This document shows, piece after piece, positions 47,191-56,012 of a stretch of 64,000 nucleotides of DNA; positions within the stretch are counted from its first letter, which is position 1; each line of letters opens with the position of its first letter. The translations under genes were made by a program, and so were the position numbers. The stretch is from Minwuia sp048007105 (GTDB lineage Bacteria > Pseudomonadota > Alphaproteobacteria > Minwuiales > Minwuiaceae): NCBI RefSeq assembly GCF_048007105.1, contig NZ_CP180352.1, positions 3,162,001 through 3,226,000 of the forward strand, in the 5' to 3' direction. Below the pieces are notes generated by a model that was not told the origin of the DNA, searched no databases, and saw only the letters and a program-made list of their open reading frames with translations.

Positions 47191-48963
47191 TTGTCCGAAC
47201 CCGCCTTTCTGGATGTCGAACAATCCCTTACGGGACGCCGTTGGCAAAGGGGATCAGGTGAAACGCGGCTGAGCGAAGCACTCGCCCAGCGTCACGGTAT
47301 TCCCGAACTGCTGGCCGAAGTCCTCGTCAACCGGGGCGTCGGCATTGACGATTGCGAACAGTTCCTCAAGCCGCGGCTCAAGGATCTGATGCCCGATCCT
47401 TCCAGTTTCCGCGACATGGACAAGGCCGCCGGGCTGATCGCACGCTGCATCGCCGAGCGTCGCAGGTTGGCCGTGTTCGGGGACTACGACGTCGACGGCG
47501 CGACCTCCTCGGCACTCTTCATGCGCTATGCCGAGGCCGTCAGCGGCAAGGTCGCCGCCTACATTCCGGACAGGATCGCCGAGGGCTACGGCCCCAACCT
47601 CCCCGCCCTGCGGCGGCTGGCTGAAGACGGCAATGAACTCATCGTCACCGTCGACTGCGGCACCGCGGCCTTCGAGGTTCTGGACAGCGCCGCAGACGAG
47701 GGTATCCGGGTTGTGGTCGTCGACCACCATCTGGCCGAGGACCGTCTTCCGAAAGCTGCAGCCATCGTCAATCCCAACCGGCTGGACTGCAGCGGCGGCC
47801 ACGGCAACCTGGCGGCCGTCGGCGTCACCTTCCTGTTGCTCGTCGCCGTCAACCGGGCGCTCCGCGAGAGCGGCTGGTTCGCCGAACGGCCCGAACCGAA
47901 CCTGCTCGCCATGCTCGATCTGGTCGCCGTCGGCACGGTCTGCGACGTCGTCCCACTCACTGGCCTGAACCGCGCTCTTGTCGCCCAGGGCCTCAGGGTG
48001 ATGGCCGAACGCCGGCAACTCGGGCTGACCACGCTTGGCGACATCGCCCGTCTCACAGGCCCGCCCAGCACCTATCACGCCGGTTTCCTGATCGGCCCAC
48101 GGCTGAATGCGGGCGGGCGCGTCGGAAAGTCCGATCTCGGCGTTCGCCTGCTCACAACCGAAGACCCGGAAGAGGCGACCGGTATCGCCGTGGAACTCGA
48201 CCGCCTCAACGACGAACGCCGGCGGATCGAACAGACCGTGCTCGAGGAGGCGTTGACCCTGGCCCACCGGCAGGCGAACCGCGCCGTAGTGACCGTGGCC
48301 GGCGACGGCTGGCATCCCGGCGTCATCGGCATTGTCGCCAGCCGGGTGAAGGACAGGACCGGCCGGCCAGCCATCGTCATCGCCCGCGACGGAGCCACCG
48401 GCAAGGGTTCGGGCCGCTCGGTGAAGGGCGTCGATCTCGGCGCGGCCGTCACCGCCGCGCGCCAGGCAGGTCTTCTGATCAATGGCGGCGGACACACCAT
48501 GGCCGCGGGCCTGACGGTCGAGAGTGCACGAATCGACGAGTTGAGCGCGTTTCTCGACGACCGCCTCGGCGAAAGCGTCTCACGCGCCGCCGGCGCCCGC
48601 GCGCTGACCATCGACGGCGCCATCAGCCCCGCGGGTGCGACGGCGGCCCTCGTGGGCGAACTGGAACGCGCCGGGCCCTACGGACAGGGCAATCCGGAGC
48701 CAAGGGTCGCCCTGCCCGACTGCAGACTGGTCAAGGCCGACATCGTCGGCGGCCAGCATGTGAAGATGGTGCTGGCCGGCAAGTCGGGCGGGCGGCTGGA
48801 AGCCATCGCCTTCCGCATCGCCGAGGAACCTCTCGGCGCGACGCTTCTGGGACGGGCCCGCGACAACCGCCCGCTGCATCTCGCCGGCCATCTCCGCATG
48901 AACCACTGGGGCGGCCGGCAGACGGTCCAGCTGACAGTGGAGGACGCGGCCGACCCGCGCTGA
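47191..48963 (+). CDS. recJ: single-stranded-DNA-specific exonuclease RecJ
   Basis: RecJ degrades ssDNA 5' to 3' in recombination and repair. The 590-residue protein carries the DHH-family motifs: GDYDVDGATSSALFMRY, VTVDCGTA and VVVVDHHLAED (DHH), then the DHHA1 domain with NGGGHTMAAGLTVE and a C-terminal OB-like region. The start is TTG at 47191, 4 bp after glpX; an upstream ATG is not available in this frame without running through glpX. Confidence 0.94.
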   Translation: MSEPAFLDVEQSLTGRRWQRGSGETRLSEALAQRHGIPELLAEVLVNRGVGIDDCEQFLKPRLKDLMPDPSSFRDMDKAAGLIARCIAERRRLAVFGDYDVDGATSSALFMRYAEAVSGKVAAYIPDRIAEGYGPNLPALRRLAEDGNELIVTVDCGTAAFEVLDSAADEGIRVVVVDHHLAEDRLPKAAAIVNPNRLDCSGGHGNLAAVGVTFLLLVAVNRALRESGWFAERPEPNLLAMLDLVAVGTVCDVVPLTGLNRALVAQGLRVMAERRQLGLTTLGDIARLTGPPSTYHAGFLIGPRLNAGGRVGKSDLGVRLLTTEDPEEATGIAVELDRLNDERRRIEQTVLEEALTLAHRQANRAVVTVAGDGWHPGVIGIVASRVKDRTGRPAIVIARDGATGKGSGRSVKGVDLGAAVTAARQAGLLINGGGHTMAAGLTVESARIDELSAFLDDRLGESVSRAAGARALTIDGAISPAGATAALVGELERAGPYGQGNPEPRVALPDCRLVKADIVGGQHVKMVLAGKSGGRLEAIAFRIAEEPLGATLLGRARDNRPLHLAGHLRMNHWGGRQTVQLTVEDAADPR

Positions 48964-49049
48964 CGGGGGTTCCGCTGCGGCAGTCAAACATGCTGTTCGA
49001 GAGTGTTGATTTCGCTGCCGAACCTCATTAAATCCTGCCGCACCCGGAC

Positions 49050-49124
49050 GGTCCCTTCGTCTAGTGGTTAGGACGCGAGATTTTCATTCTTGAAACAGGG
49101 GTTCGATTCCCCTAGGGACCGCCA
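49050..49124 (+). tRNA. tRNA-Glu (anticodon UUC)
   Basis: The gene starts GGTCCCTTCGTCTAGTGG and ends AGGGACCG plus CCA. The anticodon loop is TTTTCAT (TTC) and the T-loop GGTTCGATTCC. A G-T pair sits in the anticodon stem (CGAGA with TCTTG). The 75-nt length including CCA fits. Confidence 0.96.
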
Positions 49125-49214
49125 CCTTCCCCACCTCATCCCCGAACACTTCGCGGCTTGACCTTGCCGCGGCGGCGGGCGATTGCTCTAGCTGTCACAA
49201 GGGCGGGGAATGCC

Positions 49215-50195
49215 ATGAAGATCTGCATCTACGGAGCCGGCGCGATCGGCGGCTATGTCGGCGCGATGCTGGCGCGGGAGGGTGCGGACGTCAGTCTGAT
49301 CGCCCGCGGCGCACATCTGGCCGCGATGAAGAAGAACGGACTTCGGCTGGAGGTCGGCGACGACAGCTTCACCGTCCATCCGACGCTGACCGACGATCCC
49401 GCCGAACTCGGACCGCAGGACTATGTCCTGCTGACCATGAAGGCGCACGGCGTCCGCGCCGTCGCCGATGCGATGCAGCCGCTGCTGGGCCCCGACACGG
49501 CCGTGGTGACAGCGCAGAACGGCCTGCCGTGGTGGTACTTCTACGGCCACGAGGGCGAATACGAGAACCGCCAGCTCGACAGTTGCGATCCCGGCGGCGA
49601 ACTCTGGGACAAGATCGGTCCGGAACGCGCCATCGGCTCGGTCGTCTGGCAGGCGGCCGAGGTGCCGGAACCGGGCGTTGTGAAGCTGGGCTACGGCGAG
49701 CGGCTGTCGCTGGGCGAGCCCAGGGGCGGCAAATCCGACCGGATCACGGCGCTCTCCCAGGCCTTGATCTCCGCCGGCGTGAAGGCGCCGATCCGACCGA
49801 ACCTGCGCAACGAGATCTGGGCCAAGCTGTGGGGCAACCTGAGCTTCAACCCGGTCTCTGCACTGGTCTGCGCCACACTCGAGGACATGGCCAACGACGA
49901 CGGTACCCGGGCGGTGATATCGCAGATGATGAGCGAAGCGCAGACCATCGGCGAGAAGCTGGGCGTCCGTTTTCCGATGACCGTCGAGAAGCGCATCGAG
50001 ACTGCGCGCGCCGTCGGCCATCACAAGACGTCGATGCTGCAGGATCTGGAAGGCGGGCGAACGATGGAAATCGAACCGATCCTTGGCTCCGTCGCCGAAC
50101 TCGGCCGCATGACGGAAACGCCGACACCTGCGATCGATATCGTCTACAACCTGGTCGTCATGCGGGCGCGCCAGGCCGGCTGCTACGCGGCCTGA
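49215..50195 (+). CDS. 2-dehydropantoate 2-reductase family protein
   Basis: This is a 326-residue ApbA/PanE family reductase. It has an N-terminal NAD(P)-binding Rossmann motif (IYGAGAIGGYVGAML) and conserved VLLTMKAHG with the active-site Lys region, and QNGLPWWYFYGHEG. NEIWAKLWGNLSFNPVSALVCATL follows in the C-terminal helical domain. PanE makes pantoate for CoA, but the family also contains reductases of other 2-oxo acids, so the pathway is only likely. I chose ATG 49215 at the Rossmann motif. An alpha/beta hydrolase follows 17 bp later. Confidence 0.85.
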   Translation: MKICIYGAGAIGGYVGAMLAREGADVSLIARGAHLAAMKKNGLRLEVGDDSFTVHPTLTDDPAELGPQDYVLLTMKAHGVRAVADAMQPLLGPDTAVVTAQNGLPWWYFYGHEGEYENRQLDSCDPGGELWDKIGPERAIGSVVWQAAEVPEPGVVKLGYGERLSLGEPRGGKSDRITALSQALISAGVKAPIRPNLRNEIWAKLWGNLSFNPVSALVCATLEDMANDDGTRAVISQMMSEAQTIGEKLGVRFPMTVEKRIETARAVGHHKTSMLQDLEGGRTMEIEPILGSVAELGRMTETPTPAIDIVYNLVVMRARQAGCYAA

Positions 50196-50212
50196 GGGGA
50201 GAGCGAAACGAC

Positions 50213-51061
50213 ATGACCTACTGGCAGGACTGGCCGGCCGAGGAGATCGAGCGGCATTTCAATCCGCGCGTGGCGGCGGCGGACGCCGCGAAGCATCTCG
50301 AAGACTTCACCGTGCGTTCGGCGCAGACACGCAAGGTTTACGACATGCGCCGCAATATCCCCTATGGCGATCATCCGCGGGAAATCTACGACATCTTCCC
50401 CGGCATCATGGGCGGGCCGCTGCACATCTTCATCCATGGCGGCTACTGGCGGGCGCTGTCCAAGGACGAGCACAGCTTCGTCGCCCAGCCTTTCAACGCA
50501 GCCGGCGCCACCGTCGTGATGATCAACTACCCGCTCTGTCCGGACGTCCGTCTGAGCGCCCTGGCCGACGCCGTGATGCGAGGGATCGCCCATGCCGTTT
50601 CCCATGCCGACAACTACGGCGCCGATCCGACCCGCGTTCATCTCAGCGGGCACTCGGCGGGCGCCCATCTGGCGGCCGTTGCGGCCGCAAATGACTGGAC
50701 TGCCCATGGCCTGCCGGCCGACTGCGTGAAGACGGCGACACTGCTTTCCGGCATCTTCGATCCACGGGTCGCCATGCGCACCACGATCAACGCCGAGATC
50801 GGGCTCGACGAGGACCAGGCGGAACGCAACAACATCCTGACGGAAGCTTTCCAGCCCCTGCCCCATGTCGACATTCTGCTCGCCGCCGGGGGCGCCGAGC
50901 CGGACGGCTGGATCCGGCAGTCGACCGGTTACCGGGAGTTGTTCGGCGTCCGGCGCGAGGTGATGCTGCCCGAAGGCGCCAACCACTTCACCCTGCTGGA
51001 CCATGTGGCCGACCCGAAGGCCGGGCTCTGCAAGGCGATGCTCGCCCTCATGGCGTCATAG
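50213..51061 (+). CDS. alpha/beta hydrolase (kynurenine formamidase-like)
   Basis: This is a 282-residue alpha/beta-hydrolase. The oxyanion-hole motif is IFIHGGYWRALSK, the nucleophile elbow is LSGHSAGAHLAA, and the catalytic His is in EGANHFTLLDHV. The HGGYW motif is shared with arylformamidases (kynurenine formamidase) and related esterases. The start ATG 50213 follows GAGAGC and lies 17 bp after the reductase gene. The substrate is unknown. Its 3' end overlaps the convergent aat gene by 14 bp. Confidence 0.83.
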   Translation: MTYWQDWPAEEIERHFNPRVAAADAAKHLEDFTVRSAQTRKVYDMRRNIPYGDHPREIYDIFPGIMGGPLHIFIHGGYWRALSKDEHSFVAQPFNAAGATVVMINYPLCPDVRLSALADAVMRGIAHAVSHADNYGADPTRVHLSGHSAGAHLAAVAAANDWTAHGLPADCVKTATLLSGIFDPRVAMRTTINAEIGLDEDQAERNNILTEAFQPLPHVDILLAAGGAEPDGWIRQSTGYRELFGVRREVMLPEGANHFTLLDHVADPKAGLCKAMLALMAS

Positions 51062-51705
51062 GCGCGTCGACGATCCCGAGCGCCTTCGCACCGTCCATGT
51101 TCTCTTCGGCACGGTCGAAGTCGCCCTCGCCGATCAGCGCGTCCCCGAGCATGTGGTGGAAGTCCGCCTTGGGGACCGACAGGACGTTGAACTGCTTCAG
51201 GTGGTCGTTGACGAACTGGCTGTCGAAGAGCCGGTAGCCGCCGAACTTGAGCCGTGCGACCATGTGGACGAGTGCGATCTTGGACGCGTCGGTCGCGCGC
51301 GAGAACATGCTCTCGCCGAAGAAGGCGGCACGCAGCGCCACGCCGTAGATGCCCCCCACAAGCTCGTCGCCGCGCCAGCACTCGACGCTGTGGGCTATAC
51401 CGATCCGGTGCAGTTCGCTGTAGGCCCTGACGATCTCCGCATTGATCCAGCTGTCGAAACGGCCCCGGGCGAAATTGATTTCCGAGCAGGCCTGGATCAC
51501 ATCGTCGAAGGCGCGGTCGGCGGTGATACGAAACGGGTTCTGCCGGATGGTCTTGCGCAGCCGTTTAGGCACGTGGAATCCGTCCAGCGGCATGACCCCG
51601 CGCGTTTCCGGATCGACCCAGAAGATCTCGCCGCTCTCCCGGCTCTCGGCCATGGGAAACAGGCCTCGGGCATAGGCCTGGATCAGCAGGTTGGAACTGA
51701 GAGCC

Positions 51706-51713
<8 letters not shown>
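51048..51713 (-). CDS. aat: leucyl/phenylalanyl-tRNA-protein transferase
   Basis: Aat adds Leu or Phe to the N-terminus of proteins with basic N-termini and so marks them for ClpAP. The 221-residue protein shows LLIQAYARGLFPMAES, FWVDPETRGVMPLDGFHVPKRLRK, WINAEIVRAYSELHRIGIAHSVECW and GGIYGVALRAAFFGESMFSR, which are diagnostic. The start is GTG at 51713, overlapping the accC stop (GTGACTGA); an ORF start further upstream lies inside accC. It is the last gene of aroQ-accB-accC-aat. Confidence 0.93.
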
Positions 51714-53055
<1,342 letters not shown>

Positions 53056-53065
53056 GCTGCCTGCC

Positions 53066-53527
53066 CTATTCGATCACGATCAGGGTCTGCTCGAACTCAA
53101 CAGGCTGCTCGTTCTCGACCAGTATCGCCGCCACGCGGCCCGCGACGGGCGACGGGACGGGGTTCATCGTCTTCATGGCCTCGACGATCAGCAGGGTCTG
53201 GCCGACCGTGACCGTGTCGCCCACCTTGACGAAAGCCGCGGCGCCGGGCTCCGGCGAGAGATAGGCCGTCCCCACCATCGGCGACGTCACCGGCGTGCCC
53301 TTCATGTCCGGGCCGGCGGCGGCTGCGTCGGAAGCCGCGGCCGGCAGCGGAGCGGCGGGTGCGGCGACCGGCGCCGCAACCTGGGCGGCCGTGACCATCT
53401 GCGGCGCCTGCTTGCCCAGACGGACCTTCACGTCGCCCTCTTCCCATTCGATCTCCGTCAGACCGGCCTCGTTCAGCAGCGCCGCCATCTGGGCGAGCGC
53501 CTTCATATCGACATTCAGTTTGCTCAT
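53066..53527 (-). CDS. accB: acetyl-CoA carboxylase biotin carboxyl carrier protein
   Basis: AccB carries the biotin of acetyl-CoA carboxylase. The 153-residue protein has an N-terminal helical part, an Ala/Pro-rich linker (about residues 46-72) and a C-terminal biotinyl domain with the modified Lys119 in VEAMKTMNPV. The usual EAMKMMN is EAMKTMN here, as is common in Alphaproteobacteria. It overlaps aroQ by 4 bp and precedes accC. Confidence 0.96.
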   Translation of the reverse strand: MSKLNVDMKALAQMAALLNEAGLTEIEWEEGDVKVRLGKQAPQMVTAAQVAAPVAAPAAPLPAAASDAAAAGPDMKGTPVTSPMVGTAYLSPEPGAAAFVKVGDTVTVGQTLLIVEAMKTMNPVPSPVAGRVAAILVENEQPVEFEQTLIVIE

Positions 53528-53991
53528 GACTTCGCCATTTGTTGTTGTTTCGCCGCCCTGAGTTCCGCGGTCAGGGCCTGGATCGCAAGGATGTAGCCGA
53601 GGGATCCGAAGCCGCAGATCACGCCCTTGGCGGCCTTCGAAACATAGGAATGATGCCGGAACTCGTCACGCTGGTGGATATTCGACAGGTGCACCTCGAC
53701 CGTCGGGATTTCAACCGCCAGCAGCGCGTCGAGGATCGCAACCGATGTGTGCGAATAGGCGGCCGGATTGATGATGATGCCGGATGAGCGCCCCCTTGCC
53801 TCGTGGATCCAGTCCACCAGTTCGCCCTCATGGTTCGACTGGCGAAAATCCACCTGCACACCGAAACCCTGGGCGACCTGCTGGCAGGCCCCTTCGATAT
53901 CGGCAAGCGTTTCCCGGCCATAGACCTCCGGCTGACGGGTCCCGAGCAGATTCAGGTTCGGTCCGTTCAGGATCAACAGCGTGTCGGCCAT
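53524..53991 (-). CDS. aroQ: type II 3-dehydroquinate dehydratase
   Basis: AroQ dehydrates 3-dehydroquinate in the shikimate pathway. The 155-residue protein has NGPNLNLLGTRQPEVYG with catalytic Tyr24, FRQSNHEGELVDWIHEA, INPAAYSHTSVAI and EVHLSNIHQRDEFRHHSYVS with the catalytic His. It heads the aroQ-accB-accC-aat operon; the accB start overlaps its stop. Confidence 0.96.
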   Translation of the reverse strand: MADTLLILNGPNLNLLGTRQPEVYGRETLADIEGACQQVAQGFGVQVDFRQSNHEGELVDWIHEARGRSSGIIINPAAYSHTSVAILDALLAVEIPTVEVHLSNIHQRDEFRHHSYVSKAAKGVICGFGSLGYILAIQALTAELRAAKQQQMAKS

Positions 53992-54120
53992 GCGTGACGT
54001 GCGCCCCTTTCCCCTTGATCGACACGGCGTTTATAGTGCCATTACAGGCCGCGCGAAACCTTGGCCATCCGGCTCGCGGGACTATCTCCTCTGAAACACT
54101 GGATTACTGGACCTTTCAGC

Positions 54121-55113
54121 ATGCGCATCACCGTCAATGGCAAGCAACGCGACTTTGACGACGGCATGACCGTGCATGATCTGCTGACGCGGATGCGGCT
54201 CAATTCGCGGAAGATCGCCGTCGAACTGAACCTGGAGATCGTCGCCAAGTCCGCCTACCGCCGGACCACGCTGGACGATGGCGACGAGGTGGAGATCGTC
54301 CATTTCATCGGCGGCGGCGCCGATACAGCGCCGGCCCGGAAGGACGACGACAGCTTCACGGTCGCCGGCCGGACCTTCCGCTCCCGTCTGCTGGTCGGGA
54401 CCGGCAAGTACAAGGATTACGAACAGAACGCGCGCGCCGTCGAGGCCGCGGGCGCCGAGATCGTGACCGTCGCCGTGCGGCGCGTGAATGTGACCGATCC
54501 GGACCAGCCCATGCTGGTGGATTTCATCGATCCGCAGAAATACACCTACCTGCCGAACACCGCCGGCTGCTTCACGGCCGAGGATGCGGTGCGCACGCTG
54601 CGGCTGGCCCGCGAGGCCGGCGGCTGGGATCTGGTGAAGCTGGAGGTCCTGGGCGACCAGAAGACCCTCTACCCGAACATGCCGGAAACCGTCCGGGCCG
54701 CCGAGGCGCTGCTGAAGGAAGGCTTCGAGGTGATGGTCTACTGTTCCGACGATCCCATCCAGGCCAAGCGGCTGGAGGAAATGGGCTGCTGCGCGATCAT
54801 GCCTCTGGGCGCACCGATTGGCTCCGGTCTCGGGATCCAGAACCCGGTCAACATCCGCCTGATCGTCGAGGAGGCGAAGGTGCCGGTGCTGGTCGACGCA
54901 GGCGTCGGCACGGCCTCCGACGCCGCCATCGCCATGGAGCTCGGCTGCGACGGCGTGCTGATGAACACCGCCATTGCCGAGGCGAAGGATCCGATCATGA
55001 TGGCGCGCGCCATGAAGGCGGCGGTCGAGGCCGGCCGCCTGGCCTATCTGGCCGGCCGCATGCCGAAGAAGAAATACGCCGATCCGTCATCGCCGCTGGC
55101 CGGCCTGATCTGA
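54121..55113 (+). CDS. thiSG: fused sulfur carrier ThiS and thiazole synthase ThiG
   Basis: This is a 330-residue fusion. Residues 1-66 are ThiS (MRITVNGKQRDF to EIVHFIGGG); ThiS normally ends in the Gly-Gly that is thiocarboxylated, but here GGG (64-66) is followed by a short linker. From about residue 78 the protein is ThiG: FRSRLLVGTGKYKDYEQN, the Schiff-base Lys173 in DLVKLEVLGD, and PLGAPIGSGLGIQNPVNI. The two parts make the thiazole moiety of thiamine. Because the ThiS C-terminus is not free, it must be processed or act while fused. I chose ATG 54121, where ThiS starts. No TPP riboswitch was recognised upstream. Confidence 0.92.
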   Translation: MRITVNGKQRDFDDGMTVHDLLTRMRLNSRKIAVELNLEIVAKSAYRRTTLDDGDEVEIVHFIGGGADTAPARKDDDSFTVAGRTFRSRLLVGTGKYKDYEQNARAVEAAGAEIVTVAVRRVNVTDPDQPMLVDFIDPQKYTYLPNTAGCFTAEDAVRTLRLAREAGGWDLVKLEVLGDQKTLYPNMPETVRAAEALLKEGFEVMVYCSDDPIQAKRLEEMGCCAIMPLGAPIGSGLGIQNPVNIRLIVEEAKVPVLVDAGVGTASDAAIAMELGCDGVLMNTAIAEAKDPIMMARAMKAAVEAGRLAYLAGRMPKKKYADPSSPLAGLI

Positions 55114-55145
55114 TCGAGAAACACGCTACTGGGGAGGGTAAGCGC

Positions 55146-55922
55146 ATGATGTTCGACCTGCGCGGCAAGTCCGCGATCGTCACGGGATCCACCAAGGGTA
55201 TCGGCAAGGCCATTGCCGAAGCCTTCGCGAAACAGGGCGCAAATGTCGTCGTGTCCAGCCGCAAGGCCGACGCCGTCGAGGCGGTCACGAAGGATATCAA
55301 CGACAACCATGCCGCCAATGGCGGCCGCGCCATCGGCATCCCCTGCAACATCTCCTACAAGGAGCAGCTGCAGGAGCTGGTTGCCGGGACCCGCGCCGAG
55401 TTCGGCCAGGTCGACATCTATGTCGGCAACGCCGCCGTGAACCCGTTCTACGGCTCGTCGCTGGATATACCGGACAGCGCCTTCGAGAAGATCATGGCGG
55501 TGAACATCCAGTCCAACCACTGGGCCTGCAACCTGGTGCTGCCGGAGATGATCGAGCGCAGGGACGGCGTCATCATCATCGTCTCGTCGATCGGCGGCCT
55601 GCGGGGATCGCGGGTGCTGGGCGCCTACGCCATCTCCAAGGCCGCGGACATGCAGATGGTCCGCAACCTGGCCATGGAGTACGGCAAGCACAACATCCGC
55701 GCCAACGCCATTGCGCCGGGCCTGATCCAGACCGATTTCGCCCGCGCGCTGTGGGAGGATCCGGAGTTCCGCAAGCGCTCCGAGGCGCAGGCGCCGCTCA
55801 ACCGCATCGGCCAGCCCGAGGAAATTGCCGGTCTGGCCGTCTATATGGCCGCCAGCGAGGGCAGCTTCCTGACCGGGCAGACCATCGCCGTGGATGGCGG
55901 GGTGACCATCTCCGGCGGCTGA
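55146..55922 (+). CDS. SDR family oxidoreductase
   Basis: This is a 258-residue classical short-chain dehydrogenase/reductase. The cofactor motif is VTGSTKGIGKAIAEAF (TGxxxGxG), NAAV is at about residue 97, the catalytic Ser is in VSSIGG, and YxxxK is YAISKAADM. The C-terminus (FLTGQTIAVDGGVTISGG) is typical. The substrate is unknown. It is a single gene before a terminator, close to thiSG but without obvious link to thiamine. Confidence 0.9.
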   Translation: MMFDLRGKSAIVTGSTKGIGKAIAEAFAKQGANVVVSSRKADAVEAVTKDINDNHAANGGRAIGIPCNISYKEQLQELVAGTRAEFGQVDIYVGNAAVNPFYGSSLDIPDSAFEKIMAVNIQSNHWACNLVLPEMIERRDGVIIIVSSIGGLRGSRVLGAYAISKAADMQMVRNLAMEYGKHNIRANAIAPGLIQTDFARALWEDPEFRKRSEAQAPLNRIGQPEEIAGLAVYMAASEGSFLTGQTIAVDGGVTISGG

Positions 55923-55958
55923 CCGCCAGACGACCGGTTCACATCTCCGGAACGAACA

Positions 55959-55993
55959 AGGGCGGCGGCAGCAAGGCCACCGCCCTTTTCTTC
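55959..55993 (+). terminator. intrinsic terminator after the SDR gene
   Basis: AAGGGCGG (55959-55966) pairs with CCGCCCTT (55981-55988) and is followed by TTTCTT. It also separates the SDR gene from the convergent RTX gene, which ends at 56013. Confidence 0.75.
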
Positions 55994-56012
55994 TGCGCAT
56001 TCCCCTCAGACG

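Noticed and set aside
53992..54120. TPP riboswitch before thiSG
   Set aside because: The conserved CTGAGA and the downstream ACC-TGATC-type elements could not be found.
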